Assembly (NCBI GenBank): GCA_022606425.2
Contig: JAHDVF020000851.1
Span: 62,001 to 126,000 of the forward strand
Length of the DNA: 64,000 nt
Source: Lepidostoma basale
Lineage: Eukaryota > Arthropoda > Insecta > Trichoptera > Lepidostomatidae
Direction: 5' to 3'
Translations under genes and position numbers: made by a program
In this document: piece by piece, positions 32,961 through 44,656 of the stretch
How positions within the stretch are numbered: the stretch's first letter is position 1
Layout: each line of letters starts with the position of its first letter
The notes under the pieces: model-generated
What the model saw: the letters and a program-made list of their open reading frames with translations, nothing else
What the model was told of the DNA's origin: nothing
Database searches by the model: none

Positions 32961-33276
32961 TCAGTCTGTGGCGAAGGCTTGGGTACCCGGGCAGCTCACG
33001 CAGGTAGCACAGGCTTACCGTGGGTACGGGTACTCACCCAGCGCCTGGGAGCAGCGCAAGGCCTACCAGCCGGCGCTGGACTACCAGCCCATCCCTATCA
33101 GCGTGCCCCTACAGGCTAGCCTGCAGCCTGTTTCCCTGCAGCACGTGCAGCTGGTGCCGTGCATGTGCCCCGTAGCTGCGGAAGAGGCGGACAAGCTGCA
33201 CGAGTCTGCCGGGCCCTACCTGGCCCAGCCCGCCCCCGCCTATCAGCAACAACCGCTGGAGCAGCCCAAGCAGTGA
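32961..33276 (+). CDS. Secreted protein gene 2, exon 3
   Basis: It encodes the mature protein. The split codon gives T, followed by QSVAKAWVPGQLTQVAQAYR, then Tyr/Ser/Pro-rich GYGYSPSAWEQRKAYQPALD, a Val/Pro/Gln-rich part (YQPIPISVPLQASLQPVSLQ), a CMC pair in VPCMCPVA, and a Gln/Pro-rich end (YQQQPLEQPKQ) before TGA. There is no enzyme motif. The low-complexity Y/P/Q/V composition suggests a cuticle, chorion or silk-associated structural protein. Third positions are GC-rich and the exon stands out sharply from its AT-rich surroundings. The overlapping frames at 33116-33379 (minus) and 33159-33368 (plus) are shadows. Confidence 0.85.
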
Positions 33277-33975
33277 CTGTCCGACGCGGCCTTTGGCGCC
33301 TTCGCCACCAGCCTCGAGATCGCTTTCGATACTTACTACCTTCTGAGCCCACCGCCCACGTCCAGTAACTTAAAGCCACCTAACTCTACACACGTCAAAG
33401 AAAATCAGAAATCAAATTATACTAATTAACCACATGAATTGTTTCAACATTTGTTTTCATATTTTACAGTATTTGTACATCATGTTTTGGTATTGAGAAA
33501 GTATCAAAACATGACGTACAAATTAATACGTCTTTTCTACAATAATTAAAAATGGTTTTAGTCAAACATATAAAAATCGTAAAAACGTTGATTTTTTTAT
33601 ATTTAATAAAAAAATTGTAATTAAGTCAATATACGATACAGTGAACACCTAATTAGGTGCAAGTAGTTAAAACTACAGGAACTGCATTCTTTAAAAAATA
33701 TTATTATTAACAATCGCAATTTTTCCGTTAAAATATTATGTTGTTTAATCATTAACAAAATATATTTATATCGTTTATTTAAAAAAATATTTTATATTTT
33801 AAAATGTTTTATTGTAGAAGTTTATTTATACATGTACGAAATCAGTATTATATTTATTCAATTATAAAGGCGACTGTTAACAGTCGCAATATAGAAGACT
33901 GATTATGTAAAAGAAAAGACTGATAATAATTTATTTTAGTGTATTAGGTGTACGGAATTTTTTTGTCGAATTAAA

Positions 33976-33981
33976 AATAAA
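33976..33981 (+). terminator. Candidate poly(A) signal of secreted-protein gene 2
   Basis: AATAAA followed by a T/G-rich stretch, about 700 bases after the stop. The 3' UTR length is uncertain, because ATTAAA-like words occur earlier. Confidence 0.45.
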
Positions 33982-34665
33982 AGCGCTTTGTTCTGAATTG
34001 CTTTATTTATTTTATTTTATTAAAGTTACACCTTTTTATGCCATAACATACAAATTTGATTTATTTTCACCTGTAATGTAACACTTTTCACTCAGAATTC
34101 GTCCGATTTCTTTTGTTTATCGTCTTCTTACATCGTAAAGCGAAATAAACCGTGAAATTGAGCGCGTGTTGACACTCGCGTCCTTGGTTATATTTAAACT
34201 AATTGATAACAAGTAACGATATTTGAAAATACTTTAAAATTTAATCAATTAAAATATAACACATCATTTCTAAGTCTATGAGAAAGACAGAAACAAAAAT
34301 CACAATTGAAATGAAAAAAAAATCGATTCATTTTCCGTCATCAGAAAAAAAACCATGTACACATATATACATCTTCCAGCGCAGCATTCTAGCATAAATA
34401 CATCTTCCAAAAATTTGTCAGACGTGGTGGTCGTAAGAAAGGCGCAATGGGGAATGTTGTTAAACATAAAGCAATCGCTTAACCCAACCAATGACAGATC
34501 ATAAGTCCTGTAAGCGCCTCGACCACTGTATTCTGTTCCCAGAAAACAATTTACATCTTCGTCTCTATTGGGATACAATTAATCCTTATAAAAAAAATTA
34601 AAATATTCACAATGGGTAAAATCCAGTATTTGTACACAAGTATTTGTATATATTCAAAATGTTCT
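33982..34665. other. Intergenic stretch
   Basis: No gene recognised. The minus-strand frame at 34300-34578 has no domain, although its base composition is less AT-rich than the flanks. Confidence 0.45.
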
Positions 34666-35104
34666 ATATCGTGGGTATACTGGCAAAAAACGTTAAGTCG
34701 AAAATTGTCAGTTTTGACTTAGTGATGCAGTATTGTAAAGTTTACAATGCTCTACAAATTGGCAAAATACACGAAGTCGAATGAAACAGATTTTTTCTCT
34801 AGTTTTAAAAATAAATTTAACGTTAAATCGTACAAAAGGTATTTCATACAGGCTAAAAGCTTCAAAAAACTTAATATTTTTCGAAGAGTCTTGTTGAACA
34901 TTTTTGTACTGGAAAAAAACGTTAACTCTACTTATTGTCTTCGGCTGAAAAAAATTCCCTCGATTGACTTTTGACAACGACACTTATATGTTTCAAATTT
35001 AAAGAAAACTTAAATGATTGATTTCTCAAAACTTAGACTTTTGATTTCTCAAAACTTAGATTTTTTTTTAGACTTAACGTTTTTTGCAAGTATACCCACG
35101 ATAT
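34666..35104. mobile_element. MITE family M2 with ATAT target duplication
   Basis: The element at 34670-35100 (431 bp) starts CGTGGGTATACTGGCAAAAA and ends TTTTTTGCAAGTATACCCACG, with 30-bp inverted repeats differing at one position. ATAT flanks it at 34666-34669 and 35101-35104. Internal frames (34708-34983 minus, 34747-34974 plus) are composition-driven. Confidence 0.92.
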
Positions 35105-35526
35105 ACTCTCGTTTAGATATTTTTGGTTTTAGTAAAACACAATTGTGAAATAATAATATTGTGTCAATAGAGGCTTGTACCTTTTCACTAGCTTTATGTT
35201 AATACATAAAGACACCGAACTTAACCATTTTATCCATAATTGCTAAGGTCTGATAAACTTATTATTTAAATTGTTGTAGATATTTCTATATTCAAGTGAT
35301 AGATCATTGATTTTAAAATAATGGAAACCCATATAATTCACAATATCCGTATTTTTTCTTTCATGGACAGTGGCAGAAAGTTAAAGTGGCATAATTGTAC
35401 ATTAGTTGGCTTGCCAAATTACATAACGAAATTTTTATGTTTCATTTGTGGTATATTGGATATTTAGAAATTAGATAGGTACCTACCATACTCATTATGA
35501 AAGTCAATTGCATATAACTGGGTAAA
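35105..35526. other. AT-rich intergenic stretch
   Basis: No feature seen. Confidence 0.5.
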
Positions 35527-36165
35527 TAAACTAACTAACTAACGAACACGCCGTCTCTCCGAAGGGGTAGGCAGAAATAATGGATTGCCACACTTTTCTT
35601 TCCTTACATATTTCTCTCTCTTCCTTAACATTCGTGTCATGCATCGTGTCATGCACGCGCGTCGATTTCTCTGACTCCTCACATGGCCGACATTCAATAT
35701 TTGATTTATTTGATCGTGCCACGCTTTCCTCGGTCTTCCTCTATATCTGGTTCCATTTAAATCGTTAACATTTTTTTTTTACCATTCTTTATTTATTCAT
35801 TCTTTCCATATGTCCAAACCATCCTTATGATCCTTTCATTATTTTGTTCAGAACACCATCATTCGCACCGCATTCACTTCTTATATTTTCATTCGACACT
35901 CTATCATACACAGAATATCCACACATTCGTCTAAGAGATCTCATTTCTACTGCATTTATTCTACTTTCATCCTTCCTTTGCCAGTTCCATGCTTCGCTTC
36001 CATACATAAGGGTCGGTAGAAGAACACCATTGTGCACTGCCATTCTTATCATAGCTTATTTGGATAGGTTTTCGTTTGCGATGACAACTTTAAGTGCACC
36101 ATTCACATTGTTGCCTGCCCCAACCCTTCTTTCAATATCCCTCTCGACTCGCCCATCTTTTATGT
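35527..36165 (-). mobile_element. Group A LINE fragment, long copy
   Basis: The tail aaactaactaactaacgaac is at 35527. The antisense C-terminal ORF reaches back to RLVGAGNNVNGALKVVIAN-like sequence at about 36160. Intact stretches: AVHNGVLLPTLMYGSEAWNW, SRINAVEMRSLRRMCGYSVY. Confidence 0.88.
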
Positions 36166-36309
36166 AAATACTTACAATAAACTTAAAATACTGCGTAAAT
36201 AGTTAAACAAAATCATTTTTTTAATTTAAAATAATTCATCATCATCAATATCGATTGACAATTAAAAAATATTGTGTAATTAATAAAATCAGCCATTTTT
36301 AAGCATTTG

Positions 36310-37065
36310 GACAGGACTAGACGAAGACACTGATGATAATATCAGGCATGACACTAAGATATCACGCAAGGAATACCAGAATAAGAGAGAAATGTGGGGC
36401 TGAGGAGATTCTTCTTCTTCTTTTTCTTACTCTTAGTTTAGGTCTAATGACCTGTTTGTAATGATGATGTCCAGCCCTCCATCTTTTTGGCGGCCTTCCT
36501 AGTAGTCTCTTGCTACTTGGGCTTTATCTTTATCTTTAACAATTATTCTGTATTCTCTATGCGGTCCACGTGGTCTCTCCAAAATCGCCTCCTGCTTCTT
36601 CCCCCTCCTCAACATCATAGAAAGACCTTATCGTTTCATTTCTGATCCGATCTCCGCGGGTTTTGCCTGCGATGGAGCGTATGGTTTGCATTTTTACTAC
36701 TCTATGAAGGTTCTTAGTTCTATTAAGAACGTCATGATGGGGCGGATGCATGCCATGTATGTCTTGACTTTACTTTCGTTAAGCACGTATTTGTTTTTCT
36801 ATTTGGTGTCGCGCAAGTAGCCAGCCACGGCTGTCTCTTTGTTGGTTTGAACTCACTCAAAGGATAGTATAAGATAGAATAGACAGCGATTGAGGGACTG
36901 GTGATCATGCCCAAAGAGTGAATACCACCAGACTGCCCTATTTTGCACTACTCAGCCGTCTTCGTGGAAGGCCTCCAAAAATATGGAAGGGTAGCTTGGA
37001 ATCCACCTCAAAGAAAGAGCAACCCTATGGAGAACGGACCACATAGGAAGAAGAAAGAGAAGCTG
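36310..37065 (+). mobile_element. Group B LINE split by an antisense group B insertion
   Basis: Plus-strand group B sequence (RTRRRTLMIISGMTLRYHAR-like) runs to about 36411. It is interrupted and resumes at about 36868 (gatagaatagacagcgattg, then RRPPKIWKGSLESTSKKE-like), ending in a GAAGAAGAAAGAG tail at about 37064. Confidence 0.78.
36412..36867 (-). mobile_element. Antisense group B LINE nested in group B
   Basis: It starts with the reverse of an (AGA)n tail (ttcttcttctttttcttact). It then carries the group B 3' region, the decayed RW-like segment, and MQTIRSIAGKTRGDRIRNET on the minus strand (36557-36751), reaching about 36850. Same family as its host, opposite orientation. Confidence 0.78.
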
Positions 37066-37480
37066 TTTTCTATGTTTTATTATGTATATTGATTTTTATT
37101 TAAATACGTTACACAAGCTTTATGTGTAAAAAATATCACGTGATGTGATTTTCTTTTAATGAGCATATTTAAAAAACGAACGTTAAAAAATAGAATTGTA
37201 TATAATATTAGGTACCTACATTAAATAAAAAGGCTAAACTAATTACACCTATATTGTGCACAAGCTGAAAATTCAAACTAAAATATTTATTGCAAAGTGG
37301 ACAAATGTTTGAATATCGATAATAACTTCTTACGATATTCTGGTATATAAAAAAGCGACAGATTTCGCCTTGATTCAATTTGAAATTTGAAAATACCCAA
37401 GTAAAGCGATACATGTCACTTTATTATTATTATTTATTATTATTTAATTTTGTTTTTAAAACCCAATTGGGTTATATGGA
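37066..37480. other. AT-rich intergenic stretch
   Basis: No feature seen. Confidence 0.45.
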
Positions 37481-37965
37481 TACATTTTTAGATCTTACTC
37501 TTAACTATGTGTTTCAGATATATTTTAAATTGAGTTGTAGTGAGACTCCTTGTGTCTTTTGATAGTTCATTGTAAAGTTTCAGTCCATTGTTCAATATCC
37601 TTGATTGTTCTGTCTTAGTTCGTGCATTCGGTGAGTGATATATGTCACAGTTCCTGGTCCAGTGTCCGTGTATGTCTGAATTTTTAGTTAATTTGTAGCT
37701 GCTGTCTGTTGTCTCTTCCATGGTCACTCAGTTTACAATTTTCAAGATCTCAAATTTGGTCAGCTCTGATAAGTCCATTTGTTTTGTTTGTCTGTATACT
37801 TGTATGGTTGGGGTAAGATAGTTAATGTTATAAGCTAATTTTATTATTTTATTTTGTTGTCTTTGGAGTCTGGAGATGTCCTTTTGGTTTCCTGTCCCTC
37901 AGAATGGAATCATATATGTCAGTCGGCTTTTATCATACGCTTCGTATAACATAACCTTTTCTTTT
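37480..37965 (-). mobile_element. CR1/Jockey-like LINE C-terminal fragment
   Basis: The minus strand reads NNIIKLAYNINYLTPTIQVY-like sequence, then MTMEETTDSSYKLTKNSDIH, RTKTEQSRILNNGLKLYNEL, and SKDTRSLTTTQFKIYLKHIV. The spacing LQ..IIKL.Y / SI.Y.GxKLYNxLP..I is the end of CR1/Jockey-type ORF2. Broken upstream by stops. Confidence 0.6.
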
Positions 37966-38296
37966 CTTATAAATCATAAAACTTCCAGATATTAACGCTT
38001 TTGTTAAATAAAAGATTTCAAAATATTTTTTTGTGAACTAACTAACATATCTAGATGTTTTTAAATATATTATGTAATCAATTTTAAAGATCAAATGTGA
38101 TTTTAAGAGAGATTTAAACTCTTGATGCCGGCAATACACGTGCGTTTGGTAGAATTGGAATTCCTTTCCTGGATAGGTCGCTTCTCCGAATCAGCTTAAT
38201 TTCCTTGGTAATCTCAATAATTTATTTTTCGTAATTATGTTAATTTCTGAAACGGTATAGTACGCGCACCGCAGCGAGGGTAATAATTACTCCGCG

Positions 38297-38335
38297 TATA
38301 TAAAGTAATCATTGGTCGTAGCAATTTATCATTCA
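38297..38335 (+). promoter_or_regulatory. Core promoter of secreted-protein gene 3
   Basis: TATATAAAG at 38297-38305 lies about 34 bases before a TCATTC initiator-like word (A at 38331), the same word as in gene 2. The ATG follows at 38391. Confidence 0.7.
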
Positions 38336-38390
38336 AGATCGGTTCACTGAAGTGCAAACACTGTTAGTGAGGTTCGGAAAGAAAATCGAA

Positions 38391-38408
38391 ATGGATGTCA
38401 GACTTGTG
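38391..38408 (+). CDS. His-rich secreted protein, gene 3 of 3, exon 1
   Basis: This is a TATA-driven 93-aa secreted protein gene. Exon 1 is 6 codons (MDVRLV) with donor GTAAGA at 38409, phase 0. The exons (18, 50 and 214 nt) join in one frame. The architecture equals that of gene 2: tiny exon 1, phase-0 intron, signal-core exon ending two bases into a codon. This suggests common descent or shared design. Confidence 0.8.
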
Positions 38409-39169
38409 GTAAGAAAGTGTTATTGTTTTTCTCGCCACTCACTTTCAACAACGAGAACGCGAAAATCGCCCGATTACAATTCACCAGGAACTGGACACCA
38501 TTTTGAAAAAAATTCAAATGTGTTTCCCCCCTTTTTTGTTTGTTGGTACATCGTTTAAAGAGTTTTTTTTTTCAAATGGTATTTTCGAGGTTATATTCAC
38601 TCTTCATACTATTTCGTTTTTGTTTTTCGCACCCTATAAGTTTTGCGTTATTATTATAAATTCGTTGTATATAGTGGTGGTTAGGGCGTTATTATTTTAA
38701 TTGAAAGGAAATTTTCTATTTTATACATATTTTGTGAAATGCATTATTTTATTTATTATAAACGTAAGTTTTAAAGTTTATATTATAATAAATATTTACA
38801 TGTATTCTTAGATATTGCGAAAGTGTCATTATAAATTATAATTAAAGTAAGATACCTGTGATTATTTTACAGATCTTATTGATTTTATTATGATATACCA
38901 TACATGTTTATATAATTTTGATTTTTATTATATACGTATAATGACATATTTTTATATGAAGTATACAATAAGAAGATCCCAATTTTTTTGGCATCTCTAA
39001 TTTCGAATTATTATATAATCTTTGGATTTATTTTATAAATAATAAAAAAAATATATCGTGAATAATTAAATCTTCTGACAAGAGCATTAATAAAAAAAAC
39101 GAAATTCGAAAGAGTTATGAAAGTGAGATTAATATGTACAATATAAAATTTGAAACAAAATAATTTATA

Positions 39170-39695
39170 CTAATAATCATCAATGCAAATAGAAATATTT
39201 CAACTAAAGCAAAGATGGCAGTACATATTGGATTCAAGTGCCAACCCTTATGGATGGAAGTGAAGCTTGGAGCTGGCAAAAAATGATGAAAGTATGAAAA
39301 TGCCGTAGAAATGAAATCACTGAGAAGAATGTGCGGGAGAACGATATATGATAGAATAACGAATGACGAAATAAGGAAGAAATGTAAGGCAGATGATTTC
39401 ATTATAAGTAAAATTTAAAAAGGATCCCTGAGATGGTTTGGATATATGGAACGAATGGACGAGAGAATAATGGTTAAAATGTTGTAAACAAGCAGTGTGA
39501 GTGGAAAAAGAAGCCGTGGGGAAGACCAAGAAAAGCATGGCATGACCAAATTAATCGAAATCGGAAAAATCGAGGAACGTACATGTTACGATGTATTAAT
39601 GTGGTGGAACCTAGAGAGGTATTTTAGGACGGAACGGTATGACGGTCTATCCTTTCTGCCTACCCCTTCGGGGAAACGGCGTAATGTTTAGTTAG
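39170..39695 (+). mobile_element. Group A LINE fragment
   Basis: It starts in the IANRNISTKAKMAVHIGFKC-like region. It runs through MKSLRRMCGRTIYDRITND in frame pieces, and ends ggggaaacggcgtaatgttt agttagtt. At least two frameshifts. Confidence 0.82.
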
Positions 39696-40074
39696 TTAAT
39701 TTTTAATCATACGAAAACAACTAAAAGTTATATTGATATGTGGCTGCCCCCTGCAAATCCTCATAAGCATAAGCCTTATATGATTTTAGTTTGTTTACGT
39801 AGTAAGAATAGAATGAATTATTTTCACAATTGACCCCTATTTCATTTTTAGTAAGCATTCAGAAATACCCTGTATTATGCGTACACGACCACCACATTTT
39901 TTGCACTCTGTGGTTGAATGATCTCAATAATTCTCATTAAAATGCGAATGTATAAATTTTGTATAAATCATTAAACATTACCAGATAGTCACGAAACCAT
40001 TGTCACTACAGTAACAGTTGATTTGTGAAAATACGGTAATCACAAATTTTGGTATTTATCTACAATATGTTACG

Positions 40075-40577
40075 AGCATGAACTACAAGTCCTGGGGAAT
40101 TGTATATATGAGGTATGCATGCGAAATGATCTGATGATGAATGTTAATAAGTCCAAGGTAATGATTTAAAAAAAATAAGAAATCACGACAGTCTACAACA
40201 TTAGCGTGAATGGTGAAAATTTGGAGCAAGTAGTTGAGTTCATGTATTTAGGTAGTATGTTTACAAGAGATGGGCGAGTAGAGAGGGATATTGAAAGAAG
40301 GGTTAGGGCAGGCAACAAAGTGAATGGTGCACTTAAAGTTGCCATCGCAAACAAAAACCTATCCAAAAAAGCTAGAATGGCAGTGCACAATGGTGTTCTT
40401 CTACCGACCCTTATGTTTGGAAGCGAAGCATGGAACTGGCAATAGAAGGATGAAAGTAGAATAAATGCAGTAGAAATGAGATCTCTTAGACGAATGTGCG
40501 GATACTCTGTGTATGTTAGAGTGTCGAATGAAAATATAAGAAGTGAATGCGGTACGAATGATGGTGTCATGAACTGG
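40075..40577 (+). mobile_element. Group A LINE fragment reaching the RT palm end
   Basis: It extends furthest 5' of the group A copies: ELQVLGNCIYEVCMRNDLMM, NVNKSKVM, then EFMYLGSMFTRDGRVERDIE, RRVRAGNKVNGALKVAIANK and MAVHNGVLLPTLMFGSEAWN. It is cut abruptly after GTCATGAAC at 40575, where unrelated sequence with a hammerhead-like scrap begins. Confidence 0.87.
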
Positions 40578-40589
40578 TGCTTTTTTTAC

Positions 40590-40623
40590 TAACATATATA
40601 GGACTGCCGACGTCCTTCGTCAG
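40590..40623 (-). ncRNA. Decayed hammerhead-like core
   Basis: Minus strand CTGACGA, A, GGAC...GTCC stem II, then TATA where GAAA is expected. It lies directly at the break point of the preceding group A copy. Confidence 0.3.
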
Positions 40624-41939
40624 GTTTTTCTTTAAAGAAGGAAGTGTATAATCTGAAACCTGGAGCAAAAGAAAATTGTGAAATTTCAATGCTTTTCAAA
40701 AGTTATTCAAATGTTCATCCACAACAAACTGATAATAAATATACAATATTTCATAAAAAAATAATGGTTTTAGAAATAAAACGGAATTTGATCCAACGAT
40801 CTTCTATTCTTCTATAGTCCGGGTAACTCCATTTTTTTATTGAATTTAAAAACTCAAAGACAGCATAGAAATCCTATTTAAATATTTTTTATCCATCACA
40901 AATAGTGCTGATTCAAAGAAATAAATCGATGTGTTATTATTAATTGGCCCTTTAAACAATGTTGTAAAACTTTAAATTAAACAATGAATAAAATTGAAAA
41001 CATCCTTTTATCTAGACGTTTTACAAGATTTTGTAGGAATGACATGTTTCGCATTTACTTGTTTTTAAAAATTGAGATTTTTATGGTTTTTGTAAATACA
41101 CTATTTTTGGAGTTATACTTATTTGGCGCATTTTTAATGATATCTTCATTAATTGTATTGTATATATTTCTTCTATTATTTAATCGTCCTTTCTTTTAAC
41201 GTAGTGTATTGGCACGTGGGATATACATTTATAGTTATTTTTGTTTTGCTACGCTAAAGAGGAATAACTCCTTACGTGTCCCGTTAAATAAAATAAAACT
41301 TCTAGAAAAACGACGTTATTATTATAAATCCAGGGAGAGGTATAAATCATATGAAAGTTATAAATTTTCGTTTAAAACAATAGTGAAAGTTTGTTTATAA
41401 GAATACGTACATATGTATTGTAATACAATTGCAGACGAGTAGTTTACTATGCGAATGCCAATTGTACGAAGTTCATTATTCACTTCGATAATAAAAAGAC
41501 TTCCGACGTTTCTACCGGAAAATTACACGCGGATACACACGTGTATTTACATTCTTTGCTGCTTATATAGCCGCAAAAATCCTATTAAGCAATTCATTCA
41601 TAAAAAAATCTTTCACGTAAGTTAATGGTGAAAAAGTACGTGTAAAAATTAATATTCCTTTTGATCGACATGTAATCGTATTATCTTGTTAATGAGTTCC
41701 ATTTGAAATCGATTGTCATCGCTTCGTGATTGTTTTCTTCACCAAGAAAACATGTTTTTATTTTCATCATTAACAAAGTGGTGTGAATAATCATTTTATG
41801 ATGCAGTTAATCATGTAGTTTGAGTGGGAAATTTGATGAACTTAATTATACAATACTATACCTGCTTACTAATAGTGGTGTATAATACTCGTTATAAACA
41901 CTAACTAATAATACTTAACACTTATTCATAATATAAATA

Positions 41940-42770
41940 CTTGTTATCAAATCAAATCAAATCAGTTTATAAACTTTATAAATTCTTCTATGGTTTCAAT
42001 CCTGGGATTGGTTTGCAGCAATTTCCTCTATTCTTCTCTTCCATTCTTACTTGTCTTGTGCGGCTCTTTTGAAATCTGCATATGATGAGCAGCGCACGTC
42101 CACCAACAGGTCCTCCAGGTACTCTCGGCGTGGGCGTCCCCTAGAGTTTGTCCCCTCGGTCATACCCTCCATTATGGCATGCAAGAGGCCTTCTTGTCGC
42201 ATTACATGGCCGATCCATCTTGCACGCCTTTCGGACAAGGTCCTGAGCAGGTGCCTTCCTCCTTTGATTCTTTGGAGAACCTCCTCATTTGTAATGTGGT
42301 CTCTCTAGGAAATTCCTAATAGTCTTCTTTAGGACCACATCTCAAAAGCCTCAAGTCTCCGTTTATCTCTTTCGAATAGGCACCATGTCTTGCAGCCGTA
42401 CATCAAGATACTTCAGACATAGGTCTTGATGAGGATGATTCTCAATTTTAGGTATATATTATTAAATTCTATTATTTTCGATCTTTTATTAAATGCAAGC
42501 CTAGCTTGATGTATACGGCTGTCGACCGACCGTCCCATAGTATTTTGCTCCCGAGGTAGACAAACTCCTTGGTGTTCTTTAGTGGAACTCCTGACATCAC
42601 TACTCTTATCTGATGTTGCGTTCGGCCCACAGTCAGCAGCTTTGTGTGGTCTTTATTTATCTTCATGTTGTAGTTATTTTGAAGAATGCTTTGCATAGTT
42701 GTTAAGGCCTCTTGTAGTTCTTTTTCACTTTCAGCAACCATAGCAATATCGTCAGCAAACCTCATATCTT
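41940..42770 (-). mobile_element. RTE-like LINE group E fragment with FADD box
   Basis: The minus strand encodes MRFADDIAMVAESEKELQEA (the catalytic palm motif), LTTMQSILQNNYNMKINKDH, TKLLTVG, and EFVYLGSKILWDG at 42472-42765. Frame-shifted YLKLRIILIKTYV and LMYGCKTW sequence follows. Then the tail MSERRARWIGHVMRQEGLLH and TNSRGRPRREYLEDLLVDVR at 42047-42238. It is the only copy here with the catalytic aspartates, but still 5' truncated and frame-broken. Confidence 0.88.
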
Positions 42771-42854
42771 AAAAGAAATTACAAATAGCAAAATGTTTAA
42801 GGTATCTATTGAGTACGGGTAAAATATTATAAAAATACAATATAATACCAGGAA

Positions 42855-43310
42855 CTTATTAGAGATGGTTCGACATTTGGAAGACAATATACTTTCGAAA
42901 GTCAAGAGTATTTGTTCCCTGAACGCACCTTCGATAATATGAAAGACGTCGATCTCCGAGGATACCGCGTTCAGCAGACTAATTGCTCTTCCACCGGTGT
43001 CACCAGAGGCAGATTGGTTCTGGTGGCCGGTAGGTGAAACAATCTGTGCTGTCGCTGTCGGAGAAATCTACCAGCGACAAAAATACCAACACCCTCTAGC
43101 ACCCCCGAGTTCTCGAAATATCCCCTGATTAATTTAAAGAAATGGGTAATGAGATGCCCATCTTTTCGAAGCTGTAAAGAATTGGTTCCGAGCATTCCCA
43201 AAAGAAATGCCGTAGGATAGAGCCACGGTTAACTTCCATACTCCCTCATGTAGAGATACCTCAGAATTTTTTTCTGAACCCTCTCCACCATAACGGAATA
43301 TCTCATGTAC
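42855..43310 (-). mobile_element. CR1/Jockey-like LINE ORF2 C-terminal fragment
   Basis: The minus strand reads MVERVQKKILRYLYMREYGS, then the intact frame MGMLGTNSLQLRKDGHLITH, FFKLIRGYFENSGVLEGVGI, and RLFHLPATRTNLPLVTPVEE (42971-43201). The order R.QKRFLRYL, LxSLxxRR, FFKLLxGxxxxxxLL, FxLPxxRTN is that of CR1/Jockey-type proteins after the RT domain. Confidence 0.78.
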
Positions 43311-43379
43311 ACGTTATAAACACTAATAGTACGAGTATATAACACGTACTCATAGCATTACTTGTTATAAACGTATTTT

Positions 43380-43820
43380 TTATGTATGGAAGTGAAGCAA
43401 AGAACTGGCAAAGAAGGAAAAAAGTAGATTAACTGCAATAGAAATGAGATCTCTTAGACACGAATGTACATGATAGAATATCAAATGGAAATATAAGAAA
43501 TGAATGTGTTATGAAAAAAATAATGAAAGGGTGATTAGGAAGGTTTGAACAAATGGAAATAATAAATGAAGAAATCATGGTGAAGAAAGTATATGTAAAT
43601 GACGTAAATGGAACTAAAAATAAAGGAAGACCAAGGGAAACGTGGCACGATTAAATTAATTAAATTTTAATGTGTCGGGCATGTAAGAACCCGGAGAATT
43701 CGGTGTGTGCGCATAACACGGTGTATGTATGTTGAGAAATCAAGAGTAATGTGTCAGGAAAGAACAAGGTGGCAGTCCAATCTTTTTGCCTACACTTTCG
43801 ATGAGACGGCGTGTTGGTTA
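43380..43820 (+). mobile_element. Group A LINE fragment
   Basis: It begins LYGSEAKNWQRRKKVD-like, has several deletions (the NDGV segment is lost), continues with a VYVNDVNGTKNKGRPRETWH region, and ends gatgagacggcgtgttggtt. Confidence 0.8.
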
Positions 43821-44656
43821 ATTACAGTTTGTTTTGTTTTAAATAACTCTTAACACTTTCACTGCGAAAAAAATTCGCATGCTTTACAGAGAACCTGAAA
43901 AGTACCAAACTTTCGAAACCACAAAACTTTGTATATCTCAGTTCTTAATAACAACAATTGCAGACATGCTGTAGAATATTCAGTTGGTAACACTGAAAGC
44001 ACCACATGAATACGGCTCCCGTGACCGACGTGGGTCTACAATTTTTTAATGGACACGGAAGCCGTGTCCGACGTAGCGATCGCGTTAAACTTTATTTTCA
44101 GGAAAGCAAAAATATTAATAAAGAGAAAAAATTTCAGTTATAATATAAATCAAACAATTTACACAATCGTATTTCCTTTTCGAACACCTTCAATAATAGT
44201 ATACATACTTAACCTAATAATAGATAATATTTATATAAGGCTAAACAATTCAAAGTTAATCATATTATTATTATCAGAAATGAAAGAATAATCAAGAAAC
44301 AAAGAAAAAGAGAAAACATTGTTTAATGTTGTGTATGTCATGTACCAATTTAGCAAATTTAGGGTGTAGTTTGAAATACACCATGTTATTCATTTACTTT
44401 GCACCTTGGCACAGGTAACACCAATTGGGATCAAAAACTCATTTTTCGATTCGATTCGGAGTCTATCGATGCCAACAAGCCTGGCGAAGCCGGTGAAAAA
44501 AAAAAATGGTTTTATTTAATTATGATTTAAAGTGATTTCAGGAAAATCATTATATTGCAAAAGTTTGTAATATAATACAAATGTAAATCTAGAAGGTTTC
44601 TAGCTAACTTCTAATGTGTTTATCAGAAATTATAATATAATAATTGAAATTAATTG
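43821..44656. other. Intron sequence, partly unexplained
   Basis: At 43850-44095 two similar GC-rich words (gtgaccgacgtgggtc and gtgtccgacgtagcg) and the start ttaacactttcactgcg hint at a piggyBac-type element end. No second end was found. Confidence 0.3.

Noticed and set aside
33116..33379. Arg/Ala/Pro-rich minus-strand and plus-strand frames over exon 3 of secreted-protein gene 2
   Set aside because: They are shadows of the GC-rich real exon and have no start context, promoter or domain.
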